The notes under the pieces are model-generated. The model did not search any database. It was given only the letters and a program-made list of their open reading frames with translations, and was not told where the DNA came from. Source: Synechococcus sp. PCC 7336 (GTDB taxonomy: Bacteria; Cyanobacteriota; Cyanobacteriia; Thermostichales; PCC-7336). Taken from it: DNA of 64,000 nt. Within the stretch, counting starts at the first letter, position 1. Each line of letters starts with the position of its first letter. The position numbers and the translations under genes are program-made. Positions 26,714 to 36,161 of the stretch are shown here, piece by piece. The stretch spans positions 4,648,008 to 4,712,007 of the forward strand of contig NZ_CM001776.1 in NCBI RefSeq assembly GCF_000332275.1, given 5' to 3'.

Positions 26714-29482
26714 TTATAGGAGTGGGCGCGCGATTTTCCAAGCGGCGATCGCATTCCCCCGCATGAGGGCGGCGACACCATTAAGGGCTTGAAACTCTGG
26801 GATGGAGGGGTCGAGGGCTAGGGCGGAGTCGATGGAGGGTTGGGCGGCGTTGGGTTTCCACTGATACAGGCGGACGAAGGCGAGGTAGGCGTGGGCGTAG
26901 GGATTTTTGGGGTCGAATTGAGTGGTCTTTTGCACGGCGGCGAGAGCGCCGGATACGTCCTGTTGTTGCACGCGGGCTAACGCCAAAGCGTAAATCCAAT
27001 CCAGATTATCGGGCTGCTGCTCCAAACGATAGGTTAGAGCTAAAGCGGCTTGTTCTAAATAGTCTTGGGTGGGATCGTATTGGTTGATGCGGCCCACCTC
27101 TCGAAAGACGAGATCGAGATCCCCCTGTCGCAACGAGCTCGCTAATTGACGCAACTGAGTCGGCAGATCCACCTCGGGGGCAGGAGAGGCAGTTGCCGCC
27201 GGATCGATGCGGAATGAGACATCGGGAACAGCGAGCGGATAGCTTTCGCCGGTTGCGCGGTTGAGATAGCTCGCCTGCAGGGTATAGGTGCCCGCGATCG
27301 CATTCGCAGGCGGCAGCGTGGCTGTCCGATCTAGCACTCGAAAGTTTCGATCGGAGTCCCGAGGGAGGAGCAGGCGACCGGCTCCCAAACCGCGATCGTG
27401 CAGCCATGCTGTCGAACCCTCTGCAACCGCCTGCGCCTCAAGCGAGTTGCGATCGGATTCCACCAATTGCCATTGCAACAGCACGATCGCCCCTTGCAAT
27501 TGTTCTGCCGGTCCCGACCAGAAATAGGTCACCGGTACCGGCTGACCGGGCGGAGCAGTAGCAGGGATCTCGATGGATTCGAGCCGGATGCGATCGCCAT
27601 CAGCAGAAACCGGCCCCATCTCCTCCACTGTCACAAATGGCTCGCCGCGTCGATAGAGTTTTAAGGTGCCTCGCGATCGTGGCAGTTCCCAACTATCCTG
27701 CAGGTCGAACTCTCCCCCCGTTTCCACTAACTGCACCATCTCCGCCTGAGGGGCAGGCACCGATCCTTGCTCGCCCGTTTTGGTCAAGAACCAGCTCATG
27801 GAGCGGGCATCTTGCCCGAGATCGCGATCGTTCACCCCCACCTGCCGTCCGTAGACGCGAAAACCTTGCAATGCCCCAAAGTAATTGACATTATGCTGAT
27901 TGACGCCCGGAGTTGAGGGCAACACGCCAATATTGGCTTGCAAATAAGGTTCGGCGGCGATCGCCGCTTCCACAACCTCGGCATGGGGCCATCCCCCTGC
28001 CAGTTCGGGCCAATGCCGCAATCCCAAACCGGACCTGCTGGCGATCGCCTGGGCAGGAACGAGGGGAAATAGATAAATCCCACTCAAAATCGCCATTGCA
28101 ACAGCCAAGGCCCAGCGCAATTGCCGTCCCCATCGCTGGCGACCCCAGGCCAATAAACCGCAGGCCGAGACGACCGCCACCACGGGCAGCAGCGGCAAAA
28201 TATAGCGTCCGTCCTTATTGACATTGAGGGAGGACATTACGTAGCCGCCGACCAGAAAAACCAGCAGCCAGCGGGATTGTGCCCCTATTCTCGGGAGCGA
28301 TCGCCGTTTTGCCAGGTGCCATCCTGCCGCCAGCACTAACCCCAGCAGCGATACCCCCAACAGCGGCCAAGACACCAGCGCGGGCAAGACCTCGAGATAA
28401 AACGTCCAGGCATCCAGTGAAGTCAACACTGGGTCTCCCTCAATCGCTGCCGAATCGATCGTGGCCCGCTTCCCCGCCGTCAGCATTAAAAACCAATTGG
28501 TGCTATACCACGGCCACCACACCACTGCCGAGAGCAACGTTGCCGCCAACAGTTGCAGCAACCGCCCCCAAGCCCGCTGCACCAACGCCGCCACCCCCAA
28601 CCACAGCATCGGCAGCGCCAAAAAAAACAGTGCCGGTTGTTTGGTCAGCAAAGCCAACCCGAGGGACAGCCCAAAGGCGATCGCCGCCAGCCATTGCCTG
28701 AGTAAGCCCCCAGCGTCTGGCCCCCATCCCCGAACCCCTTCCCCCCTCGCGAAGCGTGGCGTCAGCCGTAATTCTGGGGGAAGGGGAACCGAGCTGTAGA
28801 TTGCGGGTTTCAGACTCTTGCTCCCCTCTCCCCCAGGGAGAGGGGCCGGAGGTGAGGGCAATGCAGGGCCATCAGATGCCTGGGGACTAGGTTCGAGGGG
28901 AAGGCGCGATCGCAAACTAGGATCGGTCGATCGCCAGAGAGTCAAACAGCAAAAGCTAGCGGCGATCGCCGCCGTCAGGGGATAGTCCAGCAAAAACTCC
29001 AGCCGGAAACGATAGAGTCCCGGCATCAACGCACACAAAGCTGCAGCCCACACCCCAACCGCAGGGGAAAACAAGAGGACACCCAGCCCGTAGGCGGACA
29101 GCAACAACACAGCACTAAACAACAGCAGCGCATAGGTGGCCTGCTCCGGTCCCGTCCTGATCGCCATCTGCACTAGCGCTGCAGCAACGTAGGCTAGGGG
29201 AGGGATTTTCGAGCGCACTTGCCAGAAATCGTGCCACCAAGTCCCCGACAGCCACTCGGGAGTTTGCAGGGCTTGCCAATATCTCAGCGATCCCATCAGA
29301 TAATCGGCTGGATCCCAAGTGGGAACGGAGCGATCGAGGGCAAACCAGAGGCGATCGGCGATCGCGATCGCGATCCACAACAGCCCAATTGTCCACAGTC
29401 CCCGCCTCCACGAGAGGGGAACGTCCTTCGCCTTTTCCCTTGACTCAGCCAATTTCGACTCCACCCATTCAATCTCCGGCAA
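26714..29482 (-). CDS. Large ArnT/PMT-like membrane glycosyltransferase with TPR tail
   Basis: A 922-residue protein. The N-terminus has a cytoplasmic lead, a first helix (GLWTIGLLWIAIAIADRLWF) and the DPADY acidic motif typical of GT-C transferases (PTWDPADYLMG near residue 55). About ten more membrane helices follow to about residue 500. A soluble periplasmic region then contains beta-rich segments, and a C-terminal TPR-like part (NLDWIYALALARVQQQDVSG, then NPYAHAYLAFVRLYQWKP). It probably transfers a sugar from a polyprenyl-phosphate donor to an envelope component. Residues about 201-256 are encoded by an inserted miniature element (proline/glycine-rich, PSPPAPLPGGEG), read through without a stop. 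Whether the protein still functions is unknown. Confidence 0.8.
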   Translation of the reverse strand: MPEIEWVESKLAESREKAKDVPLSWRRGLWTIGLLWIAIAIADRLWFALDRSVPTWDPADYLMGSLRYWQALQTPEWLSGTWWHDFWQVRSKIPPLAYVAAALVQMAIRTGPEQATYALLLFSAVLLLSAYGLGVLLFSPAVGVWAAALCALMPGLYRFRLEFLLDYPLTAAIAASFCCLTLWRSTDPSLRSRLPLEPSPQASDGPALPSPPAPLPGGEGSKSLKPAIYSSVPLPPELRLTPRFARGEGVRGWGPDAGGLLRQWLAAIAFGLSLGLALLTKQPALFFLALPMLWLGVAALVQRAWGRLLQLLAATLLSAVVWWPWYSTNWFLMLTAGKRATIDSAAIEGDPVLTSLDAWTFYLEVLPALVSWPLLGVSLLGLVLAAGWHLAKRRSLPRIGAQSRWLLVFLVGGYVMSSLNVNKDGRYILPLLPVVAVVSACGLLAWGRQRWGRQLRWALAVAMAILSGIYLFPLVPAQAIASRSGLGLRHWPELAGGWPHAEVVEAAIAAEPYLQANIGVLPSTPGVNQHNVNYFGALQGFRVYGRQVGVNDRDLGQDARSMSWFLTKTGEQGSVPAPQAEMVQLVETGGEFDLQDSWELPRSRGTLKLYRRGEPFVTVEEMGPVSADGDRIRLESIEIPATAPPGQPVPVTYFWSGPAEQLQGAIVLLQWQLVESDRNSLEAQAVAEGSTAWLHDRGLGAGRLLLPRDSDRNFRVLDRTATLPPANAIAGTYTLQASYLNRATGESYPLAVPDVSFRIDPAATASPAPEVDLPTQLRQLASSLRQGDLDLVFREVGRINQYDPTQDYLEQAALALTYRLEQQPDNLDWIYALALARVQQQDVSGALAAVQKTTQFDPKNPYAHAYLAFVRLYQWKPNAAQPSIDSALALDPSIPEFQALNGVAALMRGNAIAAWKIARPLL
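28712..28880. repeat. Palindromic miniature element inside a coding sequence
   Basis: GTCTGGCCCCCATCCCC near 28715, the nested CTCGCGAAGCGTGGCGTCAG repeat near 28746, and the CCCTCTCCCCCAGGGAGAGG hairpin near 28825 identify the element. It ends near GGGCCATCAGATG. The outermost bases of the terminal repeats have diverged. It lies in frame inside the glycosyltransferase gene and contributes roughly 55 codons without a stop on the minus strand. Confidence 0.8.
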
Positions 29483-29522
29483 TGTCCGCGCAGCTCTCTA
29501 TTGATACCCCATCCTCCACCGT

Positions 29523-30236
29523 TCAGCGCGGTATGGGGAAAGGCAAGCTGCGGCTGACGCGACCCACTCGACAAATATGTTGACGGTACCGGCAGGCGAT
29601 CGCATCTTCTGCGGCAGGCAAAACCAGATCCCAAGCTAAGCCATCGCGGCCCCGCTCGGGTCCCGAGCTGTGCAAATAGCGGCCGTCCCCCCAATAGATT
29701 GCAACATGGTCTACGCGGCGATCGAATTGAAAGAAGATCAGATCGCCAGCCCGAAAGTCGGCCAGAGCGGACTCAGTGGGGATGCCCTCGCAAAGGGTCT
29801 GACAAAAATCCGCCTGTTGATAGGAATCGCGCGGCAGCCAAATGCCCGCTGCAGCAAAACTGCGCTGGACTAAGCCCGAGCAGTCGAAATTCGGACCGAC
29901 CGTACCTCCCCATAAATATCGATTGGCCTGTTGGCTGGCGGCAGCGGCATAAGCGAGTGCCGTCTGGAGGCGAGCTTCGATCTCTGCACTTGTGAGGGGG
30001 GCGACTGCGGCAGGAGGTGTCGTGACGGATGCTATTTGGGCGGGGTCGGATAGAGCTGCAGTTGCGATGTAGCCGCTATAGCCGTCTTCCAACAATTGAA
30101 TCGGCGTCGCTGCCGTGCCACTGTCCTCCTCCAACTGGTGGAAATAGCGACCGGGCCAACATTGGGTGACGAGACTGCTGCAACTCGGGCTTTCGAACAG
30201 GTCTAAGCTCGCTACACTTTGGTAAAGAAGGGTCAT
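29523..30236 (-). CDS. NlpC/P60-family cell-wall peptidase
   Basis: A 237-residue protein. An N-terminal SH3-like region (CWPGRYFHQLEE; YSGYIATAAL) precedes the C-terminal NlpC/P60 domain with the nucleophile in NFDCSGLVQRSFAAAG (Cys near residue 118) and the histidine in VDHVAIYWGDGRYLHSSG. Such enzymes cleave the gamma-D-Glu-meso-DAP bond of peptidoglycan stem peptides. No signal peptide is evident. The ATG at 30236 is 20 bases from the start of a divergent gene. Confidence 0.9.
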   Translation of the reverse strand: MTLLYQSVASLDLFESPSCSSLVTQCWPGRYFHQLEEDSGTAATPIQLLEDGYSGYIATAALSDPAQIASVTTPPAAVAPLTSAEIEARLQTALAYAAAASQQANRYLWGGTVGPNFDCSGLVQRSFAAAGIWLPRDSYQQADFCQTLCEGIPTESALADFRAGDLIFFQFDRRVDHVAIYWGDGRYLHSSGPERGRDGLAWDLVLPAAEDAIACRYRQHICRVGRVSRSLPFPIPR

Positions 30237-30256
30237 GGGCAGGAGGGGGAATTCAA

Positions 30257-31168
30257 ATGCAGGAGAAGGTACTGCCTAGCTTTGTGGATGCCACTCTACA
30301 GAGTTTGCTCGATCGGGCTATAGCCCATTTGGTGGAACAATTTGGCGATCGCGACGGTCAGCCGGGGGTTCATCCCGATACCCTAGCAATCACAGCGATC
30401 GACCTGGGCGCTCGACCGACCACTTGGGCGCACCACAACGGCGATCGCCCGATCTATCCCGCTAGTATTATCAAACTTTTTTATGTCGTGGCTTCTTATG
30501 TTTGGGAGGATGCGGGCAAACTGACCCCTTCGGCAGAGCTCGATCGGTCTCGCTATAGCGCGATCGTCCATTCCAGTAATGACGCCACCAGTTATCTGCT
30601 CGACATCCTCACGGGCACAACTTCAGGACCGGAACTCTCTCCGATCGCCTTTCAACTGTGGCAGGATCGGCGCAATGTTCTCAACCGCTACTTTCACGCC
30701 TTGGGGTTGCCCGGAAACTTTTGTCAAAAGACTTGGACCGATGGTCCTTACGGTCGAGATCGCCAGTCTTACGAGCTCAACAATCGCAATAGGCTGACAA
30801 CCAACGGGACAGCTTGGTTGATGCACTCGATTGTGACCGGTCAGGCGGTGTCTCCAGAGCGATCGCAGGCCATCCTCGGTTTGATGAAACGGGATTTAGA
30901 TCCAGCCACCTATATCGGAGATCCTGACAACCAAATCCAGGGATTTTTGGGGGAAGCCTTGCCCCTCGATGCCCAACTGTGGTCGAAGGCCGGAGAGACG
31001 AGTTTCAGTCGGCACGATTGTGCGCTGATTCAGTTGCCCGATCGCCCGCCCTACATTCTGGTGGCCTTCGGGGACGGACCGGAGTATTTCAACAATTGGA
31101 AGTGGCTGCCCGCACTGTCGCAGTTCTGGCTCGAGCAGATGCAGCCGCGATCGACATTGGCGGTTTAG
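30257..31168 (+). CDS. Serine hydrolase of the class A beta-lactamase fold
   Basis: A 303-residue protein with the SxxK motif in YPASIIKLFYV (near residue 73) and an SxN-like motif in IVHSSNDATSY (near residue 107). A KTG-like element may be LWSKAGETSF near residue 245. No signal peptide is obvious, which is atypical of secreted beta-lactamases. It may act on peptidoglycan-related peptides or be a stand-alone penicillin-binding-like protein. AGGAGGGGG precedes the ATG. It is divergently paired with the NlpC/P60 gene, which supports a cell-wall role. Confidence 0.8.
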   Translation: MQEKVLPSFVDATLQSLLDRAIAHLVEQFGDRDGQPGVHPDTLAITAIDLGARPTTWAHHNGDRPIYPASIIKLFYVVASYVWEDAGKLTPSAELDRSRYSAIVHSSNDATSYLLDILTGTTSGPELSPIAFQLWQDRRNVLNRYFHALGLPGNFCQKTWTDGPYGRDRQSYELNNRNRLTTNGTAWLMHSIVTGQAVSPERSQAILGLMKRDLDPATYIGDPDNQIQGFLGEALPLDAQLWSKAGETSFSRHDCALIQLPDRPPYILVAFGDGPEYFNNWKWLPALSQFWLEQMQPRSTLAV

Positions 31169-31208
31169 TGGGGCTGGGGGAAAACGATCTCTGAAATGGA
31201 ATTTCAAG

Positions 31209-31745
31209 TTAGCGATCGCGATCGGACAACGCTTGAATTGCACGAGCATTACTCTCCGTCACACGCTCGATCCTTTGCAGAATTTCCTCGTGACTTAATT
31301 GCATCTGGGCGAGCTGTCCAATCAGGTGGCTGTTGTCTCGCTGACCTGCGGCCGTCTGAGCCAGGATCTTTCGAATCCCCTCGAACCCTTGCTCCACCTG
31401 CTCTTGTCTTTGCTCTATCTGCTCCTGTCTCTGAACTGTTTGGGCGAGGGTTTGTTGGATTTCTTCGAACCCTTGCATGACCCGATCCTGTCGCCGATCC
31501 GTTTGAGCGAGGGTTTGTCGGATTTCTTCGAACCCTTGCATGACCCGATCCTGTCGCCGATCCGTTTGGGCGAGGGTTTGTTGGATTTCTTCGAACCCTT
31601 GCATGACCCGATCCTGTCGCCGATCCGTTTGGGCGAGGGTTTGTCGGATTTCTTCGAACCCTTGCATGAACCGATCCTGTCGATCGGCCAATTGCGTCAA
31701 GATTTGGCCCACCTGTTCGAAAGTTTCTTTCAGTTCTGCGTCCAT
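31209..31745 (-). CDS. Coiled-coil protein with tandem 21-residue repeats
   Basis: A 178-residue protein, highly charged and glutamine-rich. Four near-identical 21-residue units (QTLAQTDRRQDRVMQGFEEI plus R or Q) form a long parallel coiled coil, followed by QRQEQIEQRQEQVEQGFEGI and a C-terminal helix (LSHEEILQRIERVTESNAR). The repeats match the t-SNARE/apolipoprotein-like helical proteins common in cyanobacteria, whose role is not defined. The start is taken as ATG 31745 (MDAELKETFEQ); an upstream in-frame start at 31781 adds twelve unlikely residues. Confidence 0.7.
   Translation of the reverse strand: MDAELKETFEQVGQILTQLADRQDRFMQGFEEIRQTLAQTDRRQDRVMQGFEEIQQTLAQTDRRQDRVMQGFEEIRQTLAQTDRRQDRVMQGFEEIQQTLAQTVQRQEQIEQRQEQVEQGFEGIRKILAQTAAGQRDNSHLIGQLAQMQLSHEEILQRIERVTESNARAIQALSDRDR
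31464..31690. repeat. 63-bp tandem repeats in the coiled-coil gene
   Basis: Copies begin near 31464, 31527, 31590 and 31653. They are almost identical at the nucleotide level, and one position alternates (TGTTGGAT versus TGTCGGAT), so the array looks like a doubled 126-bp unit. Near-identity implies recent expansion, and copy number may vary between strains. Confidence 0.8.
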
Positions 31746-31857
31746 CAACCCAGCTTTTTTCACGTATCGCCAGCATAACACTCGTTTCTAGACGCCCTCC
31801 AAGCCGCCGCATCAGTAGGAAAGGACAACCTCGATCGCCAAGAGACCTAGCACTCAG

Positions 31858-32424
31858 CTAGGCGATCGCACCTCGAATCGCATCCACCCGACGATCGTAG
31901 TCCCCATCACTCAAAACCCTCTCGCTGCCTGTCAGAGCCATCGATGCCGCCAAGTCGAGCCAAGACCGACAGCCGCCATACTCGGAACAGTAGGGAATGT
32001 GGATGGGTTGGGGAAGTTTGCTCACCTGCAGAAGCAGCAGGTAAAGCGGCTGGCGAGGCTTCCAGTTAAAGCGTTCCGTGGCAAATTGTTCGTTCCAGAT
32101 GTGGTGGGGGAGCAGGCGCGCGAGGGGGGCAGCCTCGTCGATCGCGAGAATCTCGGTAATGTCTGCCCAAGCAGAAATCTCTACCGTTTGGGGATGCCAG
32201 CCAGAGGGGACGGGTTGGACGCGAGCGGCATAATCCAGTTTGAGCAGGTGGGGCTTTTGATGTTCGTAGGTGGGATAGAGCAAAACGCGATCGCCCTCGA
32301 CTTTAAATTGTCCTCCCTCCTCTCGAATGCCCCCCTTGCGCAACAGCAGAATCGTGTCGCCCGCCGCCAGAGCCCGCACGGCCACATCCCATTCCTTGAG
32401 CGCTGTTGTGAGAGAATGTTCCAT
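31858..32424 (-). CDS. DUF1802-family protein
   Basis: A 188-residue protein starting at ATG 32424 (MEHSLTTALKEWDVAVRALA). It carries the DUF1802 features TILLLRKGGIRE, VLLYPTYEHQKP and a tryptophan-containing HHIWNEQFATERFNWKP. The family is widespread in cyanobacteria and of unknown function; relatives have been described as restriction-endonuclease-fold-like, but no catalytic motif is evident here. It lies just after the VanY-type peptidase gene on the same strand, with opposite ends 16 bases apart. Confidence 0.85.
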   Translation of the reverse strand: MEHSLTTALKEWDVAVRALAAGDTILLLRKGGIREEGGQFKVEGDRVLLYPTYEHQKPHLLKLDYAARVQPVPSGWHPQTVEISAWADITEILAIDEAAPLARLLPHHIWNEQFATERFNWKPRQPLYLLLLQVSKLPQPIHIPYCSEYGGCRSWLDLAASMALTGSERVLSDGDYDRRVDAIRGAIA

Positions 32425-32440
32425 CGCGAGAGACCGTACG

Positions 32441-33223
32441 TTACTCCCCAATCTCAGTAGACGGAGGGCGATCGGCATAGAAAGTTCCCAAGCTGTCGAG
32501 ATCCCCTACAAACCGCCAATGCCAAGGCTCGTAACTCACTCCTTGCCCGTTATTTTTGGGAAACGACAGCTCGAATCCATAGCGAGCGGCATGGGCTTGC
32601 AGCCAGCGAAACGCAGGGGTGGACTCAAAAGTCACTTCAAAATGGGTTTGGGCGCGGGCGGCGTCGCCAATGTCGATGGCATAGCCAGTATGGTGCTCGC
32701 TGTGGCCGGGGGGCGCACTCACTGCTGCTCGCTCCTGAGGCCGCAACGCCCGCGACTGGGCAATTTCAAAAAACAGGAATTCTTGGGTTTCGATCGACCG
32801 AAATCCCGAAATTGGTACCAGTTCTATCCCATCCTGTTTCGCTGCTGCCCGCATCTGTCCGAAACTCTCGGCTGCCGCCGATCGCAATGTCTCAGTGCGC
32901 CCGCTAAACGTACCCACAGCAACGAGATCCTCTCGAGGTGCCTCTTCATACGCAAAGTGCCCCAATAGCAAACTGGGCTGGCGGGATACCGCCTCTACCG
33001 CATTCGCTGTCTGGGTAACATCCACCGCAGCGCGATCGACTCCCGCCCCATCCTCAGAACTCCCGTTGAAGCCAGCCAGCAGAACAGCAGCAACAACGGC
33101 GATCGATCCTCCTATTCCGCCCACAAACATCAACATACGAGGACTCACCTTGGCCGTTCCAGGCGCAGCCATCGACTGACGCTGAGCGATCGGCAAATCC
33201 TGATTTTCATCAAATTGCAGCAT
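32441..33223 (-). CDS. VanY/LdcB-type D-alanyl-D-alanine carboxypeptidase
   Basis: A 260-residue membrane-anchored peptidase. One N-terminal helix (MLMFVGGIGGSIAVVAAVLL) follows a short cytoplasmic segment, then a low-complexity linker, then the M15B domain. Zinc ligands are in PPGHSEHHTGYAIDIGD (His and Asp) and EPWHWRF (His), with catalytic glutamate in YEPWHW. FRSIETQEFLF is another conserved block. It trims peptidoglycan peptides in the periplasm. ATG 33223 is chosen; a longer in-frame start at 33274 precedes it. Confidence 0.9.
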   Translation of the reverse strand: MLQFDENQDLPIAQRQSMAAPGTAKVSPRMLMFVGGIGGSIAVVAAVLLAGFNGSSEDGAGVDRAAVDVTQTANAVEAVSRQPSLLLGHFAYEEAPREDLVAVGTFSGRTETLRSAAAESFGQMRAAAKQDGIELVPISGFRSIETQEFLFFEIAQSRALRPQERAAVSAPPGHSEHHTGYAIDIGDAARAQTHFEVTFESTPAFRWLQAHAARYGFELSFPKNNGQGVSYEPWHWRFVGDLDSLGTFYADRPPSTEIGE

Positions 33224-33275
33224 GCGAACGATCCGAAGGGCAGTTGGGGCTGACGGCGATCGCCATTGTGGCAAC

Positions 33276-33713
33276 CTACAGACCCAAGTCTGCCAAAATA
33301 TCGCTAGCGTGGGTATCGGTCTTCACCGAATCGTAGACTTTAATAATTTGACCGTCACCATCGATTACATAGGTGACGCGCTTGGCATAGCCGCCGCCAT
33401 CTACGTCGTAAGCCTGAGTCAGGGCACCTTCAGTGTCTGCCAAGAGGGGAAAGGGCAGGCCGTATTTGTTGGTAAAGGCTTGGTGAGAGTCGGAGTCATC
33501 CAAACTCACCCCCAACACAACAATGTCTTTGCCTCGGTAGTCGCTATAGTTATCGCGGAAGCTACAGGCTTCTTTGGTGCAGCCGGGGGTATCGTCCTTG
33601 GGATAGAAATACAGCACCACCGTTTTGCCTGCAAAGTCAGACAGAGAGACGCTATTGCCATTGGTGTCCTTTACCGTAAATGCCGGAGCGGGGGTACCGA
33701 CCGATAGGGTCAT
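33276..33713 (-). CDS. bcp: Thiol peroxidase of the BCP/PrxQ group
   Basis: A 145-residue atypical 2-Cys peroxiredoxin. The active-site segment LYFYPKDDTPGCTKEACSFRD carries the peroxidatic cysteine and the resolving cysteine five residues later (C-x4-C), the PrxQ hallmark. It reduces peroxides using thioredoxin and is cytosolic. ATG 33713 gives the standard MTLSVGTPAPAF start; an in-frame upstream start at 33770 is unlikely. Confidence 0.95.
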   Translation of the reverse strand: MTLSVGTPAPAFTVKDTNGNSVSLSDFAGKTVVLYFYPKDDTPGCTKEACSFRDNYSDYRGKDIVVLGVSLDDSDSHQAFTNKYGLPFPLLADTEGALTQAYDVDGGGYAKRVTYVIDGDGQIIKVYDSVKTDTHASDILADLGL

Positions 33714-33916
33714 GAAGGGAATCCTCGTAACGATTGAAGTATCTTGTCGAACCAGTGGCGATTGCAGCAAGCGAGCATCCTACAGAAAGTCAAGGGCAAT
33801 GCTGTCAATCGATCCTTGTGGGCAATCCTTTTGAATTGTCATCAAAGAGTTAGGGTTGCGTCAAGTTTGTGGACGATGGCAAGTCCTGCCTCAGCCGTCG
33901 TGTTATGTCTTTACCT

Positions 33917-34147
33917 CTACTGAGGTTCTCCTCCCGACCAGCGGTAGTCGAGGTCGATGCCCCGCTGTTGCCAATCTGCTTCTAAACTGCGCTGCAGACT
34001 GAGGGCTTTGCGCACGGCGACGATCAGCTCCTGCGTGCGGGCGCGGTTGGCATAATCTCGATCTTGCACTGCCGGAGAGGTTTGCTGCTCCAAAATTTTT
34101 AGCAGCATCTCGTAGTGAACGTGGGCCGGAATGGGAATTTGGTTCAT
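33917..34147 (-). CDS. DUF5340-family small protein
   Basis: A 76-residue protein ([20 protein letters not shown] ... [10 protein letters not shown]). It resembles the small DUF5340 family found next to trpC in cyanobacteria. It overlaps the 3' end of trpC by 4 bases, so translation is probably coupled. No function is known; the helical N-terminal half suggests a binding partner. Confidence 0.75.
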   Translation of the reverse strand: MNQIPIPAHVHYEMLLKILEQQTSPAVQDRDYANRARTQELIVAVRKALSLQRSLEADWQQRGIDLDYRWSGGEPQ

Positions 34148-35034
34148 GCGGATGTCTCTAATAACGATCGCACGGCGGCGGCTGGATCGGCGGTCGCGAC
34201 CAACGACTCTCCCACCAAGACGGCACGCACCCCTCGGGCTTGTAGAAAGCGAAGGTCGTCTGGAGTGTGAATGCCAGATTCGCCCACCAGTAGGATGTCG
34301 CGCTCGACCAACGCCTGCTTGCGCTCGGCCGCGATCTCGGCGGTGGTACTGAGATCGACCGTGAAGTCGGTCAAGTTGCGGTTGTTAATGCCCACTAACC
34401 GAACGCCGTCAAGGGTTAAAACGCGATCGAGTTCGGCCAGAGTGTGAACTTCCACCAGGGCAGCCATGCCCAATCGCTCGATAATGGCGAGAAAGTATTT
34501 TAAATCGGAGTCGCTGAGAATTTTAGCAATCAGCAATACCGCATCGGCACCGAGCGATCGCGCCCAGAAGAGCTGGTAGGGGAACAGAATAAACTCCTTA
34601 CAGAGGATAGGCAAATCCACTGCCGCTCGAATGTCGCGCAGGTAATCGCCACTGCCCTGAAAAAACTTCTGGTCTGTCAGCACCGACAGACAACTGGCCC
34701 CCCCGGCCTCGTAGGCTTGGGCGATCGCCACTGGGTCGAAGTTTTCGCAAATCACCCCTTTACTGGGGGAGGCCTTCTTGACCTCGGCAATCAGAGCCAC
34801 GGCATCCGCTGAATTCCGTAAGGCTCCCACGAAATCCTGCGGGGCTGGCGCAGCGGCCACCTGCTGGCGCAACTGAGCCAAGGGGACTTGTGCTCGCAGG
34901 CGATCGACTTCCCGATTTTTGTGCCAGACAATTTCTTCGAGAATGTGGCGCGGCTCTGCCTCGGGCAGTTTGACTTGGTAGGTCAGGATATCCACTTCAA
35001 CAGGGGGGGCAGGAGCGCGACGGCGAATTTCCAT
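34144..35034 (-). CDS. trpC: Indole-3-glycerol phosphate synthase
   Basis: Closes the indole ring by decarboxylative cyclisation of CdRP, the fourth step of tryptophan synthesis. The 296-residue protein starts [14 protein letters not shown] (ATG 35034) and shows the family blocks [14 protein letters not shown] (catalytic lysine), [44 protein letters not shown] and [15 protein letters not shown]. Cyanobacterial TrpC enzymes carry an N-terminal extension like the one here. An upstream in-frame start at 35226 would give an implausible extension. It forms an overlapping pair with the DUF5340 gene. Confidence 0.96.
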   Translation of the reverse strand: MEIRRRAPAPPVEVDILTYQVKLPEAEPRHILEEIVWHKNREVDRLRAQVPLAQLRQQVAAAPAPQDFVGALRNSADAVALIAEVKKASPSKGVICENFDPVAIAQAYEAGGASCLSVLTDQKFFQGSGDYLRDIRAAVDLPILCKEFILFPYQLFWARSLGADAVLLIAKILSDSDLKYFLAIIERLGMAALVEVHTLAELDRVLTLDGVRLVGINNRNLTDFTVDLSTTAEIAAERKQALVERDILLVGESGIHTPDDLRFLQARGVRAVLVGESLVATADPAAAVRSLLETSA

Positions 35035-35214
35035 ATTGGCGGCAATCACAATAGAACGAGATCGGAACGGGGAGATAAGGAACGGAAAGGAGGGCAGACC
35101 GTCACTGCAGTATTGCCCCAATCGAGGATGCTGTTCTCTAGCATAGAGGGTGGCCGATGCGAAAATCGCTAGATTCGAGTTGGCGGCGATCGCTTCAACG
35201 ACTTGAGAGGGCCG

Positions 35215-36147
35215 ATGCAAGCTCAAATTCTAACGGTTGGCAGCCTGAATATGGATGTGGTGGTGCGGGTGCCGCGCCATCCTCTGCCGGGGGAAACGAT
35301 TTTGGGCGGTCCCTACCAAACTTTTCCGGGGGGAAAAGGGGGCAATCAGGCGGTGGCGGTGGCGCGGGCTGGGGGGCGATCGCAGTTGCACGCTCTCGTG
35401 GGTGAGGATGGGTTTGGGCGAGAACTGCTGCAAGCTTTAAGCGACGCAGGTGTAGATACGGCTGCGGTTGCAGCGATCGCCGGACCGAGTGGTATCGCAT
35501 TGATTGTGGTGGACGATCGCGGCGAGAATTCTATTGTGGTCAGTCCGGGCGCAAATGCTCAACTGCTGCCCGAGCGCCTCAATTTGTCAGCGATCGCCCG
35601 GGCCGATCTGTTGATGCTGCAATTGGAGATCCCGCTGGAGACGGTGGCAACGGCGATCGCCGCCGCCCAACACGATGCTCCAGTATTGCTCAATCCTGCT
35701 CCAGCACAGCCCCTTGCGGATGAGGTGCTACAGCAAGTGACATACCTCGTGGCAAACGAGAGCGAGGCGGCACTGTTGACGGGCCGAAGGACGGATGAAA
35801 TTAGCGATCGCGAGGCGGCCCTCGCGGCGGCCCGAGAATTGCGCGATCGCGGGGCAAAAACGGCGATCGTCACGCTGGGCGAGCGGGGAGCGGTGTGGTC
35901 CGATCGGGGGGGTGAAGGACAGGTGTCTGCCTATGCGGTTGAGGCGGTGGATACCACTGCGGCGGGGGATGGGTTTTGTGGGGCGTTGGCGGTGGGATTA
36001 GCAGAAGGGATGGGGGTGGAGCGGGCGGTGAGGTTTGCCAATGCAGCAGGGGCGATCGCGGTGACGGGGATGGGGGCGCAGGGGAGTTTGGGCGATCGAG
36101 AGGCGATCGAGGGCTTGCTTCAGCGTTCAAACATGCTGGAATTCTAG
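35215..36147 (+). CDS. rbsK: Ribokinase / PfkB-family sugar kinase
   Basis: A 310-residue PfkB-family kinase. The start is ATG 35215 (GAGAGG upstream); an in-frame GTG or ATG at 35203 adds four residues. Signature 1 is [20 protein letters not shown], the ribokinase N-terminal block, and signature 2 is [20 protein letters not shown] with the catalytic aspartate. It phosphorylates ribose to ribose-5-phosphate. No ribose transporter is adjacent, so the exact sugar is not proven. Confidence 0.9.
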   Translation: MQAQILTVGSLNMDVVVRVPRHPLPGETILGGPYQTFPGGKGGNQAVAVARAGGRSQLHALVGEDGFGRELLQALSDAGVDTAAVAAIAGPSGIALIVVDDRGENSIVVSPGANAQLLPERLNLSAIARADLLMLQLEIPLETVATAIAAAQHDAPVLLNPAPAQPLADEVLQQVTYLVANESEAALLTGRRTDEISDREAALAAARELRDRGAKTAIVTLGERGAVWSDRGGEGQVSAYAVEAVDTTAAGDGFCGALAVGLAEGMGVERAVRFANAAGAIAVTGMGAQGSLGDREAIEGLLQRSNMLEF

Positions 36148-36161
36148 ACTGGCAGTGCCGG

